64,000 nucleotides of DNA from Chloroflexota bacterium (GTDB taxonomy: Bacteria; Chloroflexota; Anaerolineae; Anaerolineales; Villigracilaceae): NCBI GenBank assembly GCA_016235445.1, contig JACRLB010000001.1, positions 62,001 to 126,000 on the forward strand, in the 5' to 3' direction. This document shows positions 33,346 to 42,502 of this stretch, piece by piece. The position numbers and the translations under genes were made by a program. Numbering within the stretch: position 1 is the first letter of the stretch; each line of letters opens with the position of its first letter. The notes beneath the pieces are model-generated. The model was not told the DNA's origin. It did not search any database and saw only the letters and a program-made list of their open reading frames with translations.

Positions 33346-34404
33346 ATGAAACTAGGAATCATTGGATTACCCCAATCAGGAAAGACGACAATTTTCAACG
33401 CGCTCACACGCGGCAACGCTCCCACCACTGCATCGGCGGGGCGCATCGAAGTACACCAGGCAGTAGTGGATGTTCCCGACCCGCGCGTGGACCTGCTTTC
33501 GAAAATGTTCAACCCGAAGAAGACGGTCTACACCAAGGTGACGTACGCGGATATTGCCGGGCTGGAAACTGGTTCGGCCAAGAGCGGCATTTCCGGGCAA
33601 CTGTTAAATCATCTCAACCAAATGGAAGGCTTGATCCTCGTGGTACGCGCTTTCGAGAATGACAGCGTGATGCACCCCAGCGGAAGTATTAATCCACTGC
33701 GGGATGTGGACACGATGTTGACCGAGCTTTTGCTGAACGATCTGATCGCCGTCGAACGCAAGCTGGAACGCCTGACCGATGAACGCAAAAAAGGGGGCAC
33801 AGACAAAGCCTTGAACGCGCGCCAGACAGAGTTGTTCGAGAAACTGCATAAAACGCTTTCAGATAACCAGCCCCTGCGCGGCATGGAATTTACAAATGAA
33901 GAGCAGAAGGAACTTTCAAGTTTTGGCTTGCTCACCCGTAAACCCATTCTCACTGTGTTCAACCTCGGCGAAGGCCAGCCTGCTCCCGAAGCAAAGCTCG
34001 ATCATTCATCCGTGGCGTTGATGGGTAAGCTGGAAATGGAAATCGCCCAACTCTCTGCGGAGGATGCATCCGTTTTTATGGAAGAGTATGGCATCAAGGA
34101 ACTCAGCCTAAATCGCATGATCAATTTGTCGTATGAACTGTTGAAGATACAGACCTTCTTCACGGTGGGCGAGGATGAGGTGCGCGCATGGACCACGCAT
34201 CGGGGCGCAACGGCGCAGGAATCGGCTGGGGAAATCCACACCGATCTTTCGCGCGGGTTTGTGCGGGCCGAAGTGGTGGCCTACGAAGACTTGATCAGCC
34301 TCGGGTCGATGAATGAGGCGAAGGCCAAAGGGAAGCTAAGACTCGAAGGCAAGGAATATCCTGTTAAGGATGGCGATATCATGCACGTGCGATCCAGTTT
34401 GTAA
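33346..34404 (+). CDS. ychF: YchF/Obg-like P-loop NTPase with TGS domain
   Basis: 352 aa, about the usual length (363). P-loop GLPQSGKTT at residues 7-15; switch region VTYADIAGLETGSA; the Gly-rich helical insert is short; LTVFNLGEG occupies the place of the G4 base-specificity motif, which is not NKxD, consistent with ATP preference of YchF. C-terminal DUF933/TGS: FTVGEDEVRAWTTHRGATAQ, GFVRAEVVAYEDL, DGDIMHVRSS. Ribosome-associated ATPase linked to stress. SD AAGGTCAAG before ATG; 36 nt before pepF. Confidence 0.85.
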   Translation: MKLGIIGLPQSGKTTIFNALTRGNAPTTASAGRIEVHQAVVDVPDPRVDLLSKMFNPKKTVYTKVTYADIAGLETGSAKSGISGQLLNHLNQMEGLILVVRAFENDSVMHPSGSINPLRDVDTMLTELLLNDLIAVERKLERLTDERKKGGTDKALNARQTELFEKLHKTLSDNQPLRGMEFTNEEQKELSSFGLLTRKPILTVFNLGEGQPAPEAKLDHSSVALMGKLEMEIAQLSAEDASVFMEEYGIKELSLNRMINLSYELLKIQTFFTVGEDEVRAWTTHRGATAQESAGEIHTDLSRGFVRAEVVAYEDLISLGSMNEAKAKGKLRLEGKEYPVKDGDIMHVRSSL

Positions 34405-34440
34405 AAACGTAGTGGCGACTACACATTTCAGGAGAACATC

Positions 34441-36279
34441 ATGGCATATAAACTTTCAAAATGGAGCCTGGCTGGGCTGTACCCGGGCTACGAAAGCGCG
34501 GAACTGCAAAGCGCGTTCGATATGATCGAAGAGCAGGTGACTTCGTTCGAGGGCTTGCGCAACAAACTGACGCCCGACATGCCCGCCGACCAATTTGTGG
34601 ATGTGCTGGGCGCCAGCGAAGAGACTGCGCGTGTGGCGAACAAGTTGTATTCGTTTGCGGGGTTGTCGTTTACGGCGGATACTCAAGATCAAAAGGCGCA
34701 GTCTCTGCAAAACCGGGCTCTGCAATTTTTGGCGGAGGTGGAAAACCGCACGCTGTTCTTCAGCCTGTGGTGGAAGGACCTGGATGGGGAAAACGCGAAG
34801 CGCCTGATGGAGGCTTCGGGCGATTACCGGTATTATCTCGAGGCGATGCGTTTGTACAAGCCGCACACCCTGAGCGAGGCGGAAGAGAAAATCGTCAATA
34901 TCAAAAATGTGACCGGCTCGAATGCGTTGATCAATTTGTACGACTCGATCACGAACCGCTATGCCTTCAAAATGAAGGTGAACGGAAAAGAGAAAGAGAT
35001 GACTGCGGCGGAGTTGTTTTCATTCCGCTACAGCGCAGACCCGAAGGTTCGCGCGGAGAGTTACCAGGCGCAATTCAAAGTGTTAGCCAATGACGGCCCG
35101 ATCCTTGGGCAGATGTACCAGACCCGCCTGCGCGACTGGCACAATGAGAATGTCAGTTTGCGTAAATTTGGCAGTCCGATTGCGGCGCGGAATTTGAGCA
35201 ACGACATCCCTGACGAAGCGGTGGATGCCCTGCTGGGTGTGGCGCGCAAGAATGTAAAAATCTTTCAGCGTTATTTCAAAATGAAAGCCAAATATGTTGG
35301 CATGAAGAAATTGCGCCGCTATGATATTTACGCGCCCGTGGCGCGCTCGAAGAAGACGTATTCATTCGATGAAGCCGTCCACATGGTTTTGGATGCGTTC
35401 AATGGGTTTGAGCCAAAAGTGGCGGAGCTGGCAAAGCGCGTCTTTGACGAGAGCCGCATCGACAGCGAAATCCGCAAGGGCAAAGCGGGCGGCGCGTTCT
35501 GCTGGTCTGTTCTGCCGGAGATGACGCCGTGGGTGCTGGTCAACTATCAGGGCACGGGACGCGAAGTGGCGACCCTCGCGCACGAACTCGGCCATGCGAT
35601 TCACTCGATGCTGGCGGCGCATCATGGGACGTTTACATTCCAATCGTCCCTGCCCTTGGCTGAGACCGCCTCCACTTTTGCGGAGATGGTCTTGATCGAC
35701 AAACTACTCTCGGAGGAGAAGGATGAATCGGTGCGGCGCGATATTCTCTTCAAACAAATGGATGATGCGTATGCGACCATCATGCGCCAGTCGTATTTTG
35801 CGCTGTTCGAGAAACAGGCGCATGAAATGGTGCAGAAGAACGCTTCTGCCGACGATCTCTCTGCGGCGTATCTCGAAAACCTGAAAGAGCAGTTCGGCGA
35901 TTCGCTCGAGTTGAGCGATGAGTTCAAATGGGAGTGGGTGGGCATTCCACATATCTATCACACACCATTTTATGTGTATGCCTATGCCTTCGGTCAATTG
36001 CTGGTGCTGGCTTTGTATCAGCAGTTCAAGGCGGAGGGTGAATCGTTCAAGCCGAAGTATCTCAAAATCCTTTCGGCGGGCGGTTCCGAAGCGCCGGAGA
36101 AGATTTTGAGCGAAGCGGGCATCAATATCCGCGACGCGAAGTTCTGGCAGGGCGGTTTCGATGTGCTGGAGAAACTGGTGGATGAGTTGGAGAAACTGCC
36201 GGTGGAAACGCCGAAGAAGGCTGTGAAGAAAAAAGCCATAGTGCGTAGTACGAGCAAGACGGGGAAGAAGAAAAAGTGA
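34441..36279 (+). CDS. pepF: Oligoendopeptidase F (M3 metallopeptidase)
   Basis: 612 aa, normal length plus a tail. Zinc site HELGH at residues 381-385 (LAHELGHAIHSML), third ligand Glu about 25 residues on (LAETASTFAEM). N-terminal helical M3_N region and the substrate-binding HIYHTPFYVYAYAFGQLL. Cytosolic, cuts small peptides. The last 25 residues are a Lys-rich tail (PKKAVKKKAIVRSTSKTGKK) not typical of the family, which might bind nucleic acid or membranes. SD AGGAG. Probably shares a message with ychF. Confidence 0.92.
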   Translation: MAYKLSKWSLAGLYPGYESAELQSAFDMIEEQVTSFEGLRNKLTPDMPADQFVDVLGASEETARVANKLYSFAGLSFTADTQDQKAQSLQNRALQFLAEVENRTLFFSLWWKDLDGENAKRLMEASGDYRYYLEAMRLYKPHTLSEAEEKIVNIKNVTGSNALINLYDSITNRYAFKMKVNGKEKEMTAAELFSFRYSADPKVRAESYQAQFKVLANDGPILGQMYQTRLRDWHNENVSLRKFGSPIAARNLSNDIPDEAVDALLGVARKNVKIFQRYFKMKAKYVGMKKLRRYDIYAPVARSKKTYSFDEAVHMVLDAFNGFEPKVAELAKRVFDESRIDSEIRKGKAGGAFCWSVLPEMTPWVLVNYQGTGREVATLAHELGHAIHSMLAAHHGTFTFQSSLPLAETASTFAEMVLIDKLLSEEKDESVRRDILFKQMDDAYATIMRQSYFALFEKQAHEMVQKNASADDLSAAYLENLKEQFGDSLELSDEFKWEWVGIPHIYHTPFYVYAYAFGQLLVLALYQQFKAEGESFKPKYLKILSAGGSEAPEKILSEAGINIRDAKFWQGGFDVLEKLVDELEKLPVETPKKAVKKKAIVRSTSKTGKKKK

Positions 36280-36284
36280 CGAGT

Positions 36285-36322
36285 AAAAAGATGACCCGGT
36301 GATAGCCTGGGTCATCTTTTTT
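36285..36322 (+). terminator. Terminator of pepF
   Basis: AAAAAGATGACCC, 11-nt loop, GGGTCATCTTTTTT. Confidence 0.9.
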
Positions 36323-36549
36323 AAAGATTTCGGCAGAGGGTCCGCAGAGGTTGTAGAGAAAGTTTTTCGACAAAATCTATTAATACAACGCAAGGTTGAT
36401 CGTTGCGCTGGCGTACCGTCCACGAATGAAACCACGAATACTCGAATGGGCACGCTCGTATTCGTGAATTCGTGACCCTATTCGTGGATGGTTCTCACAT
36501 GCAGAACTGAACTGCCTATTTTGCGAGTGAACTTTGCGTTGTAATACTA

Positions 36550-36650
36550 GGGTGTGATCTAAAGTTTCGGAAATGCGGCGCAAGTCTCCGACTTGCGAGG
36601 TAAATCAGAGATTTGTCCCACGCGGAGTGCCGAAAAAATATTCCACACCC
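36550..36650. mobile_element. MITE-like element, family 2, copy B, with 9-bp target duplication
   Basis: Ends GGGTGTG and CACACCC; inner 94 bp (36559-36652) matches 14665-14758 in inverted orientation. It is flanked on both sides by GTAATACTA (36541-36549 and 36651-36659), a perfect 9-bp target-site duplication, so it was inserted by a transposase, fairly recently. The rest of the gap 36323-36549 holds degenerate 'TATTCGTGAATTCGTG' type repeats and no gene. Confidence 0.88.
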
Positions 36651-36666
36651 GTAATACTATTAATGC

Positions 36667-36696
36667 TTGACAAATCCTTTTTTTTTTTGCTATAAT
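36667..36696 (+). promoter_or_regulatory. Promoter with an 11-bp T homopolymer in the spacer
   Basis: Perfect -35 TTGACA (36667-36672) and perfect -10 TATAAT (36691-36696), 18-bp spacer. Eleven consecutive T (36678-36688) in the spacer. Drives the secreted PsbP-like gene at 36770. It starts 8 nt after the target duplication of the MITE-like element. Confidence 0.85.
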
Positions 36697-36769
36697 ATGT
36701 TTAGACAATTCAACAGCGGGTATATAAGGATACCATTGCCCACAACTTTAATCTATTCAAGGAGGATTC

Positions 36770-37402
36770 ATGAACACACAAAAAAAATCACTACTCATCT
36801 CATTGCTTTTGGGGGTTGCATTGCTATTCGGAATCACGCAAAGTATTTCTGCAAATGCCAGCCAGCCTTACCAAACTCCGCCATCTCCCACACCTGAAGT
36901 TTTGGAAAATGGGTGGTATCGGTTCACAGATGAAGAGGCAGGGTATTCTTTTGATTACCCGCCAGAATTTGTATTAATTCAAACTAGCAAGAATAAGGGA
37001 AATACATACAAAATAGTCTATATCCAGTTCGTATCCCCAGAGGTGTTACAACATGGATATCAGGGAATGACTATATTTGTGGAGCCTAATCCAGAGAGTT
37101 TGCCTGTTGAAAATTTCATCCCAAAATACTACACAAAGATAACACATAAAATATTAACAACCAATTCGTTCTCTCCAACAGCAGAAGATTATCTAATGAT
37201 CGATGGGAAACAAGCTATAAAAACCACTCTAATTACATCGGGAGCACCTTCAACATTTCTATACAACATTATTTTTGTTAATAATGATAAGGCGTTTGTA
37301 GTTGGGCCATCCTTTGCAATTATGGATGATCCAGAAGACATTTCGCCACAAACAGAGGAACTTTTTTTAGAAATATTAAGCACATTTAGTTTCAGCCAAT
37401 AA
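36770..37402 (+). CDS. Secreted PsbP-like protein
   Basis: 210 aa. Signal peptide (LLISLLLGVALLFGITQSIS, cleavage near residue 29, ANA). Short Pro linker (TPPSPTPEVLENG), then a PsbP/Mog1-like fold: WYRFTDEEAGYSFDYPPEF, a strand-rich middle part, and the closing ELFLEILSTFSF. Similar domains occur in exported bacterial proteins as stress or surface proteins with no known activity. SD AAGGAGG 6 nt before ATG. It is driven by the T11 promoter. The M23 gene follows after 76 nt and probably shares the transcript. Confidence 0.7.
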   Translation: MNTQKKSLLISLLLGVALLFGITQSISANASQPYQTPPSPTPEVLENGWYRFTDEEAGYSFDYPPEFVLIQTSKNKGNTYKIVYIQFVSPEVLQHGYQGMTIFVEPNPESLPVENFIPKYYTKITHKILTTNSFSPTAEDYLMIDGKQAIKTTLITSGAPSTFLYNIIFVNNDKAFVVGPSFAIMDDPEDISPQTEELFLEILSTFSFSQ

Positions 37403-37478
37403 TTTCACAACGGCAAAGAACTTTTTTAATGTGCAGTATTTTCGCAGGGGCAATTCACTTAAAACATGGAGGAAAACT

Positions 37479-40400
37479 ATGAAGGCAATAAATATCCGTA
37501 TCATTATTTTCATAATACTGGCTATTTCTTTTGCAACTCAAAGCAGCACAAGTACCTACGCACTACTAGAGCCTCTTGAGGCTGATGTTTTCAGTCATCC
37601 ACTTGGATACCAAGATGGAGTAAATTATACAATTAGACGCAACTGGATAGATGGCATTTTGATCGAAGACACCGATTATGGGGTTAAAAATCCCGATTTA
37701 CTAGGAACCAAAATCTGTTGGGGAGACAACGTCCCTTGGAGCACTTTATATCATGCAGGGGAAGACCTGTATCATCCAGACAGCAGTCAGTCTGCAGCGG
37801 GTAAAGTAGTTACTGCAATTGCAAACGGAAGAGTAGTTGATGTTAATGATACGCTAAATTACCCCGCCGCTGCTATTGTTATCGAGCACACTTTACCGTC
37901 ACAACAAAAAGTCTACTCTGTTTACATGCATTTACTGGATGTAAATGTCCAGAGATGGGATATAGTAAGTGTTGGCACTCCACTAGGCATTGTACGGCGA
38001 AATCCCTATGAAGGAAATTACTTAGAGTTTCATCAGCAAACGTACGACAGCGATGATTCTCACATCCATTTTGAGATTCGTTATTTTCCAGATGCACGTG
38101 AAATATATTCTGGGGAACTTGCTGGCTGTAATAAAGGTGACATGGCTGGCCGAGCCTATACCCCTCCTGATATCCACCCTGACAATTTCCCTGCCCCTGG
38201 GCAAGGCTACACCGACCCAACAGACTTTATCAACAGCCATTCCGGGTCTCCAGCAACCCCAACGGTAACACCCACTGCCAGCGCTCCATCAACCTGCGCC
38301 CATTGGGATCTTGCCAGTGAATTCCGCCCTTCGCCTGATCATGAAAACCCCAACCGTGATTCGTGTGGAAACCTGGTCTGGGAGTTTCGGACAAGTTCAA
38401 GTTTAGTGCGTGACCCGCTGACTTACTCTTTGGCAGTAAAAGATAACTTTACAGCAAGTTTTCAAAATAATCCCGGCCTAAATGTATGGAGCGGCAACCC
38501 AAGTTTCTCGTGGCCATTTATTGGCTATAATGCAAATAAAGCAGATCACTTGTGGCCTCTCCATTCCATTCAAGTACATCCAAGCAACAGTCAACTTGCG
38601 ATCATTGTCTGGAAGAGCCCGATCAATGGCTACGTGTCTGTTACAGGCGAAGTCATTGATACCCATGTAGAATCTGGATGTGGCAACGGCATTGAATGGT
38701 ATATAGACAAGGAATCCACCAACCTGGCTTACGGTGGTTTCGAAAACGGCGGCAGGCAGTTGCTTGTCGGCGGCACAAATGGAACCAATTTGAATGCAGT
38801 TCCGGTCAATATTGATGAGAGGCTTTATCTCCTTATTGACCCAAAAGGGGTTGATTATTGCGATACTACTCAGGTAAATCTTTTCATTGATGCGACAAGC
38901 GCACCCGCTACGCCAACGCCTCTTAATGGGCCAACGTCCACCGCTCTGCCTCCCAATTTCACGCCTCCGCCAACAACACCGGCGATTCCAACTGCAACTC
39001 CGCCTCCGCCACAGCCGACCACCGGCTCTGGTCGTCGTTGTACGTTGATAAATCTATTGGGATTGCTTGCCGATCAGACGACAAACGCAAATCATGTGGC
39101 ATCTCTTAACATATTGCCATTCATTCAACAAGCAGCATTTGACATCCAGTTATTCTATCGGGTAGAAGATGAAATCCTGAGTCAAACCCCGCAAGGCCAA
39201 CACTATATTGACCTGTATTATGGGCATGGTGCGGAACTCACAGAATTATTGACAAACAATGTGGAGTTGAGGGATGAAGCAGTTGCTACCCTCCAACTTT
39301 GGGAACCCAACCTGCAGGCACTGGTAGATGGGGAAGGCGGCAGTGCCCCCATCACCAGCGGGCAGGTGCAGGCCGTACAAACTTTCCTGGATCACCTGTA
39401 TTCAATGGGAAGCCCCGAATTGCGCCAGACTATTGACGATGAGCGGATCGTAAAACCGCTCGAACAGACTATCGGCCTGCCCATGAATCAGGCGTCGGTA
39501 TATCTTGTTGATCATCAGGGACCGCCCACCGCCACTCCAACCGAGACATCCACGCCGACATTAACGCCCACGAATACAGCTACACTCACGCCTACGGACA
39601 TCCCAGCCAATTTCGTTTTTGCCAATGGCTTCGAGAGCGGGAACTTCTCTGCCTGGGACTGGACAACCACAGATGGAGGCGACCTTTCAGTCTCGGCACA
39701 ATCTGCGGCAGTTGGAAGCTATGGCATGTCTGCCTTCTTCGATGATGGCAATGATCTGGTTGTATATGACAATACTCCCAACAATGAAAAGCATTACAGC
39801 GCGCGTTTCTATTTTGACCCGAACTCGATGCAAATGATCTCGGAGGAGGGGTTTTATCTGCTTGGCTTAACCTCCGATGCAGTCGGCTGGTCAGCCTGTA
39901 TCTACTTCGAACAACAAGGGGAGTATTACAGCCTGGGTCTATGCGGGAAAAATGATGCGGGCACATGGCTTAAGAGCGATGCGACCCTGATTACCGATGA
40001 CTGGCAGGCTGTGGAAATAGAATGGCAGGCCGCCAGCGCTCCCGCCGCGAACGATGGAACTATCAAGTTATGGATTGGCGATCAGCTCGTTCGCAGTATC
40101 GAAAACATCGATAGCGATAACCAATCCATCACTTCGACTATGTGGGGACCCAACGCTGACACCTTTGCCGCCAGCGGCACGATGTATTTTGACGCCTTCG
40201 CTTCGTACAAGGGCGACCATATTGGGCTTGACCCCAACGGGCCTGCGGTTTCCCCCGCGCCTGCCCGCCCCGACCTGATGTTTGCAGATACCTTTGAAAG
40301 CGGCGATCTCTCTCATTGGAATTTGAACCTCTCCACGCTGGATGGAGGCGATTTATCCGCTTCGGCGCTCGCAGCGCACCAAAGCAATTTCGGCCTGCAG

Positions 40401-40907
40401 GCTCTGATCGACGATCTGGTCAAAATCAAATTACTGGAGACTTCGCCGGTGGATGAGACCGAATACCATGCCAGGTTCTACTTCCATCCCAATTCGATCA
40501 GCATGAGTTCCGGCAGTTCACATTTCATTTTCGAGGGCGCGAAGACTTCCTCCAGCAACGATGTCTTTGGCCTGGAACTGTTTTACGAAAGCGGCGCATA
40601 TAAATTGCGCCCGCGCCTGTTGAAAGACTCGTATTCAAATGCCTATGGCAGTAAATACACCCTCAGCAACAACTGGCATGTGGTGGAAATCGAGTGGCAT
40701 GTCTCAACCGCGCCCGGCGCAAATAATGGTTTCCTCTCGTTGTGGATCGATGATGTGCTGATGGGAACGATCTCCAATGTGGATAATGATACACACCGAT
40801 TGGATCAGGTAATGTTGGGCGTTACCGAAGGAGTGGACTCAACCACCTCCGGCTCGATGCTTTTCGACCAGTTCGAATCGCGCCGCAATACTCATATCGG
40901 ACCCTAG
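37479..40907 (+). CDS. Large secreted M23 (LytM-type) peptidase with two C-terminal jelly-roll domains
   Basis: 1142 aa from ATG 37479 (MKAINIRI), supported by GGAGG 6 nt upstream; an earlier start at 37431 lacks SD. Signal peptide (IIIFIILAISFATQSSTSTYA). M23 domain with the zinc ligands LYHAGEDLYHP (about residue 92), YSVYMHLLDV and SHIHFEIRYF (about 197). Then a Pro/Thr linker, a second beta domain, a PTPT linker, a helical domain (LINLLGLLADQTTNANHVAS), another linker and two related domains starting FANGFESGNFSAWDW and FADTFESGDLSHWNL, with LamG-like 'TTDGGDLSVS' repeats. Likely a cell-wall hydrolase with binding modules. Confidence 0.85.
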   Translation: MKAINIRIIIFIILAISFATQSSTSTYALLEPLEADVFSHPLGYQDGVNYTIRRNWIDGILIEDTDYGVKNPDLLGTKICWGDNVPWSTLYHAGEDLYHPDSSQSAAGKVVTAIANGRVVDVNDTLNYPAAAIVIEHTLPSQQKVYSVYMHLLDVNVQRWDIVSVGTPLGIVRRNPYEGNYLEFHQQTYDSDDSHIHFEIRYFPDAREIYSGELAGCNKGDMAGRAYTPPDIHPDNFPAPGQGYTDPTDFINSHSGSPATPTVTPTASAPSTCAHWDLASEFRPSPDHENPNRDSCGNLVWEFRTSSSLVRDPLTYSLAVKDNFTASFQNNPGLNVWSGNPSFSWPFIGYNANKADHLWPLHSIQVHPSNSQLAIIVWKSPINGYVSVTGEVIDTHVESGCGNGIEWYIDKESTNLAYGGFENGGRQLLVGGTNGTNLNAVPVNIDERLYLLIDPKGVDYCDTTQVNLFIDATSAPATPTPLNGPTSTALPPNFTPPPTTPAIPTATPPPPQPTTGSGRRCTLINLLGLLADQTTNANHVASLNILPFIQQAAFDIQLFYRVEDEILSQTPQGQHYIDLYYGHGAELTELLTNNVELRDEAVATLQLWEPNLQALVDGEGGSAPITSGQVQAVQTFLDHLYSMGSPELRQTIDDERIVKPLEQTIGLPMNQASVYLVDHQGPPTATPTETSTPTLTPTNTATLTPTDIPANFVFANGFESGNFSAWDWTTTDGGDLSVSAQSAAVGSYGMSAFFDDGNDLVVYDNTPNNEKHYSARFYFDPNSMQMISEEGFYLLGLTSDAVGWSACIYFEQQGEYYSLGLCGKNDAGTWLKSDATLITDDWQAVEIEWQAASAPAANDGTIKLWIGDQLVRSIENIDSDNQSITSTMWGPNADTFAASGTMYFDAFASYKGDHIGLDPNGPAVSPAPARPDLMFADTFESGDLSHWNLNLSTLDGGDLSASALAAHQSNFGLQALIDDLVKIKLLETSPVDETEYHARFYFHPNSISMSSGSSHFIFEGAKTSSSNDVFGLELFYESGAYKLRPRLLKDSYSNAYGSKYTLSNNWHVVEIEWHVSTAPGANNGFLSLWIDDVLMGTISNVDNDTHRLDQVMLGVTEGVDSTTSGSMLFDQFESRRNTHIGP

Positions 40908-40943
40908 CACTGATAGTACTTCCCCGCCTGCCCCGTAATTGAC

Positions 40944-40976
40944 AAAAAATCCTCCGAGTTGTCTCGGAGGATTTTT
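40944..40976. terminator. Bidirectional terminator
   Basis: AAAAAATCCTCCGAG, 4-nt loop, CTCGGAGGATTTTT. Separates the M23 gene from the converging lipoprotein genes. Confidence 0.92.
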
Positions 40977-40977
40977 A

Positions 40978-41616
40978 TCAGTTCACGATAATTGTCAGAT
41001 TCATGGGGCAGAGCCTGGTTTTTCCAATGAATATGCGCCAGGACGTGGAGTAGGTTCCCGAAGCTGACGGGGCCTGCATTTTCACTACAAATTCGATGGT
41101 TCCGCCGGAAGGCACGGAGGCCGCGAGATCATAGATGGCGGTCTGGTGGAATTTATCGCCCTTGTAATAGCGATAGTCCGAATTGCTTGCATCCCAGCCT
41201 TTGGTGCCGATATTTGCCACCTGCCAGCGCGCTTCGAAAGTAGCCATCCTTAAGACAGGAGTGTTATCTTGCGGGGTTTGCGAAAGAATCTGGCAATCGT
41301 ATTCCACCCCGGAATTGCTGGTTGGGGCCAGCGTGGGCGGCTGGGTGCTGGTTGGCAGGATAAAAATGAAGGTGGGTGTGGCCGTGCCGGTGGATGTAAA
41401 TGTGGGGCGGGGGGTGAGCGTGGGTGTGAATGTGGGGGGCATCATCAACGCGGTGTGTGTGGCCGCCGCGTTTGCCGTTTGCACAATCGCCGTATTGAGT
41501 GAATTCGGGTCGAAAGTGGGCAGGGGCGTGGATGCAGGCGCAAGGGTCGGCACACAAGCCAGCATGATGAGTGTGGCCGCCAAAAACGAGAAAATTCTGT
41601 GGTTGCGCCGAATCAT
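40978..41616 (-). CDS. Lipoprotein with NBR1-like Ig domain
   Basis: 212 aa. Lipobox LIMLAC (Cys near residue 20), Pro/Thr-rich linker (TFTPTLTPRPTFTSTGTATP), then one Ig-like domain of the NBR1/FW type: ARWQVANIGTKGWDASNSDY, VPSGGTIEFVVKMQAPSASG, TYSTSWRIF. The NIGTKxW signature is typical. Two cysteines (YDCQIL, RLCPM) probably bridge. In bacteria such domains are surface binding modules. Paralogue of the next gene (16-nt gap). Confidence 0.8.
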   Translation of the reverse strand: MIRRNHRIFSFLAATLIMLACVPTLAPASTPLPTFDPNSLNTAIVQTANAAATHTALMMPPTFTPTLTPRPTFTSTGTATPTFIFILPTSTQPPTLAPTSNSGVEYDCQILSQTPQDNTPVLRMATFEARWQVANIGTKGWDASNSDYRYYKGDKFHQTAIYDLAASVPSGGTIEFVVKMQAPSASGTYSTSWRIFIGKTRLCPMNLTIIVN

Positions 41617-41632
41617 GGTTGTCCCTGAATTC

Positions 41633-42247
41633 TTATTTCACATTAATGGCCGTGTATGGAAAGCACATCGGGCCGTCCACCGCCCAGGTCATCACGTAAA
41701 AACCTTTTTTATCCGGGGCAACTGCATCTAGGTTCATGACGTAGGTGTCGTTCGGTTTCATCTGGACCGGGATTTCGAAGCGGGTGGTGGTCGCCATTTT
41801 CGAGCCGCTGTAATATTTAACATCGACCCCGGCGGGCCATGTTTTTGTGCCGATATTGACAATGGTCCACTTGATATCGAATTTGGCGCCTTTGTTGAAC
41901 TCGGTATTGTCAAAGGGTTTTCGGCTGATCGCGTTACAGGCATACTCTGCCTGCTGGGAGGGGCGGCGCGTGGATGTGGGGTTGATCGGCGGAAGAGTGA
42001 TGATTGGAATGACCGGCGTGAAGGTGAAGGTTGGGAAGGCCGCGGGCGTTTCGGTTGGCGTCTGCGTTGCTTCCTCCACCGTGGTTGGCGTGGAGGATGG
42101 GGTTTGCGCGATCACGGTTTGTTCCGCTTCGCGGGTCTGCGCTACGGCTGTATTGACCATCGATTCCAGTTCCTGCGGGTTTTGGGCCGGCAAACAGGCA
42201 GTCACCAAAAATACAAGGGCAGTCAGAATAATCATTGTTTTACGCAT
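41633..42247 (-). CDS. Lipoprotein with NBR1-like Ig domain (paralogue)
   Basis: 204 aa. Lipobox LVFLVTAC (Cys near residue 18), helix (NPQELESMVNTAVAQTREAE), Thr/Pro linker, NBR1-like Ig domain FDIKWTIVNIGTKTWPAGVD, MKPNDTYVMNLDAVAPDKKG, FYVMTWAVDG. Same layout as 40978-41616, so a tandem duplication. SD GGAG before ATG. Preceded by a terminator hairpin of the upstream kamA gene. Confidence 0.8.
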   Translation of the reverse strand: MRKTMIILTALVFLVTACLPAQNPQELESMVNTAVAQTREAEQTVIAQTPSSTPTTVEEATQTPTETPAAFPTFTFTPVIPIITLPPINPTSTRRPSQQAEYACNAISRKPFDNTEFNKGAKFDIKWTIVNIGTKTWPAGVDVKYYSGSKMATTTRFEIPVQMKPNDTYVMNLDAVAPDKKGFYVMTWAVDGPMCFPYTAINVK

Positions 42248-42263
42248 CGTGTTCTCCTTTATG

Positions 42264-42332
42264 AAAAAGACCCGGCAGGCTGTTCAGGCAGATTCCAGAT
42301 GGGAAGCCTCCCTGGAACCTGCCGCGTCTTTT
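42264..42332 (-). terminator. Terminator between kamA and the lipoprotein genes
   Basis: On the minus strand AAAAGACGCGGCAGG pairs with CCTGCCGGGTCTTTTT, with one mismatch and a long inner region, ending in a T-run just before the SD of the lipoprotein gene. Confidence 0.6.
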
Positions 42333-42348
42333 AATGTATTAGTTAGAA

Positions 42349-42488
42349 CTTACGCAGTAGGGGCAATATCATACCCTTGTGGTATCCATCCGCATTTTTA
42401 GGAAACTTTTGGCACAGGGCGACCCTTTCTTATAAGACTGGCGTACGGGTATGCTTTGTCGGGTCGCCCCTACGGAATATCGCGTAAG
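42349..42488. mobile_element. MITE-like element with nested inverted repeats
   Basis: 140 bp. Outer ends CTTACGC / GCGTAAG, next GTAGGGGC / GCCCCTAC, inner GGGCGACCC / GGGTCGCCC. The outermost word equals the inner part of the family 1 ends (ACTTACGCA), so it may use the same transposase, but the inside is different. Lies 15 nt after kamA. Confidence 0.7.
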
Positions 42489-42502
42489 ATGAATGTATTT
42501 GT

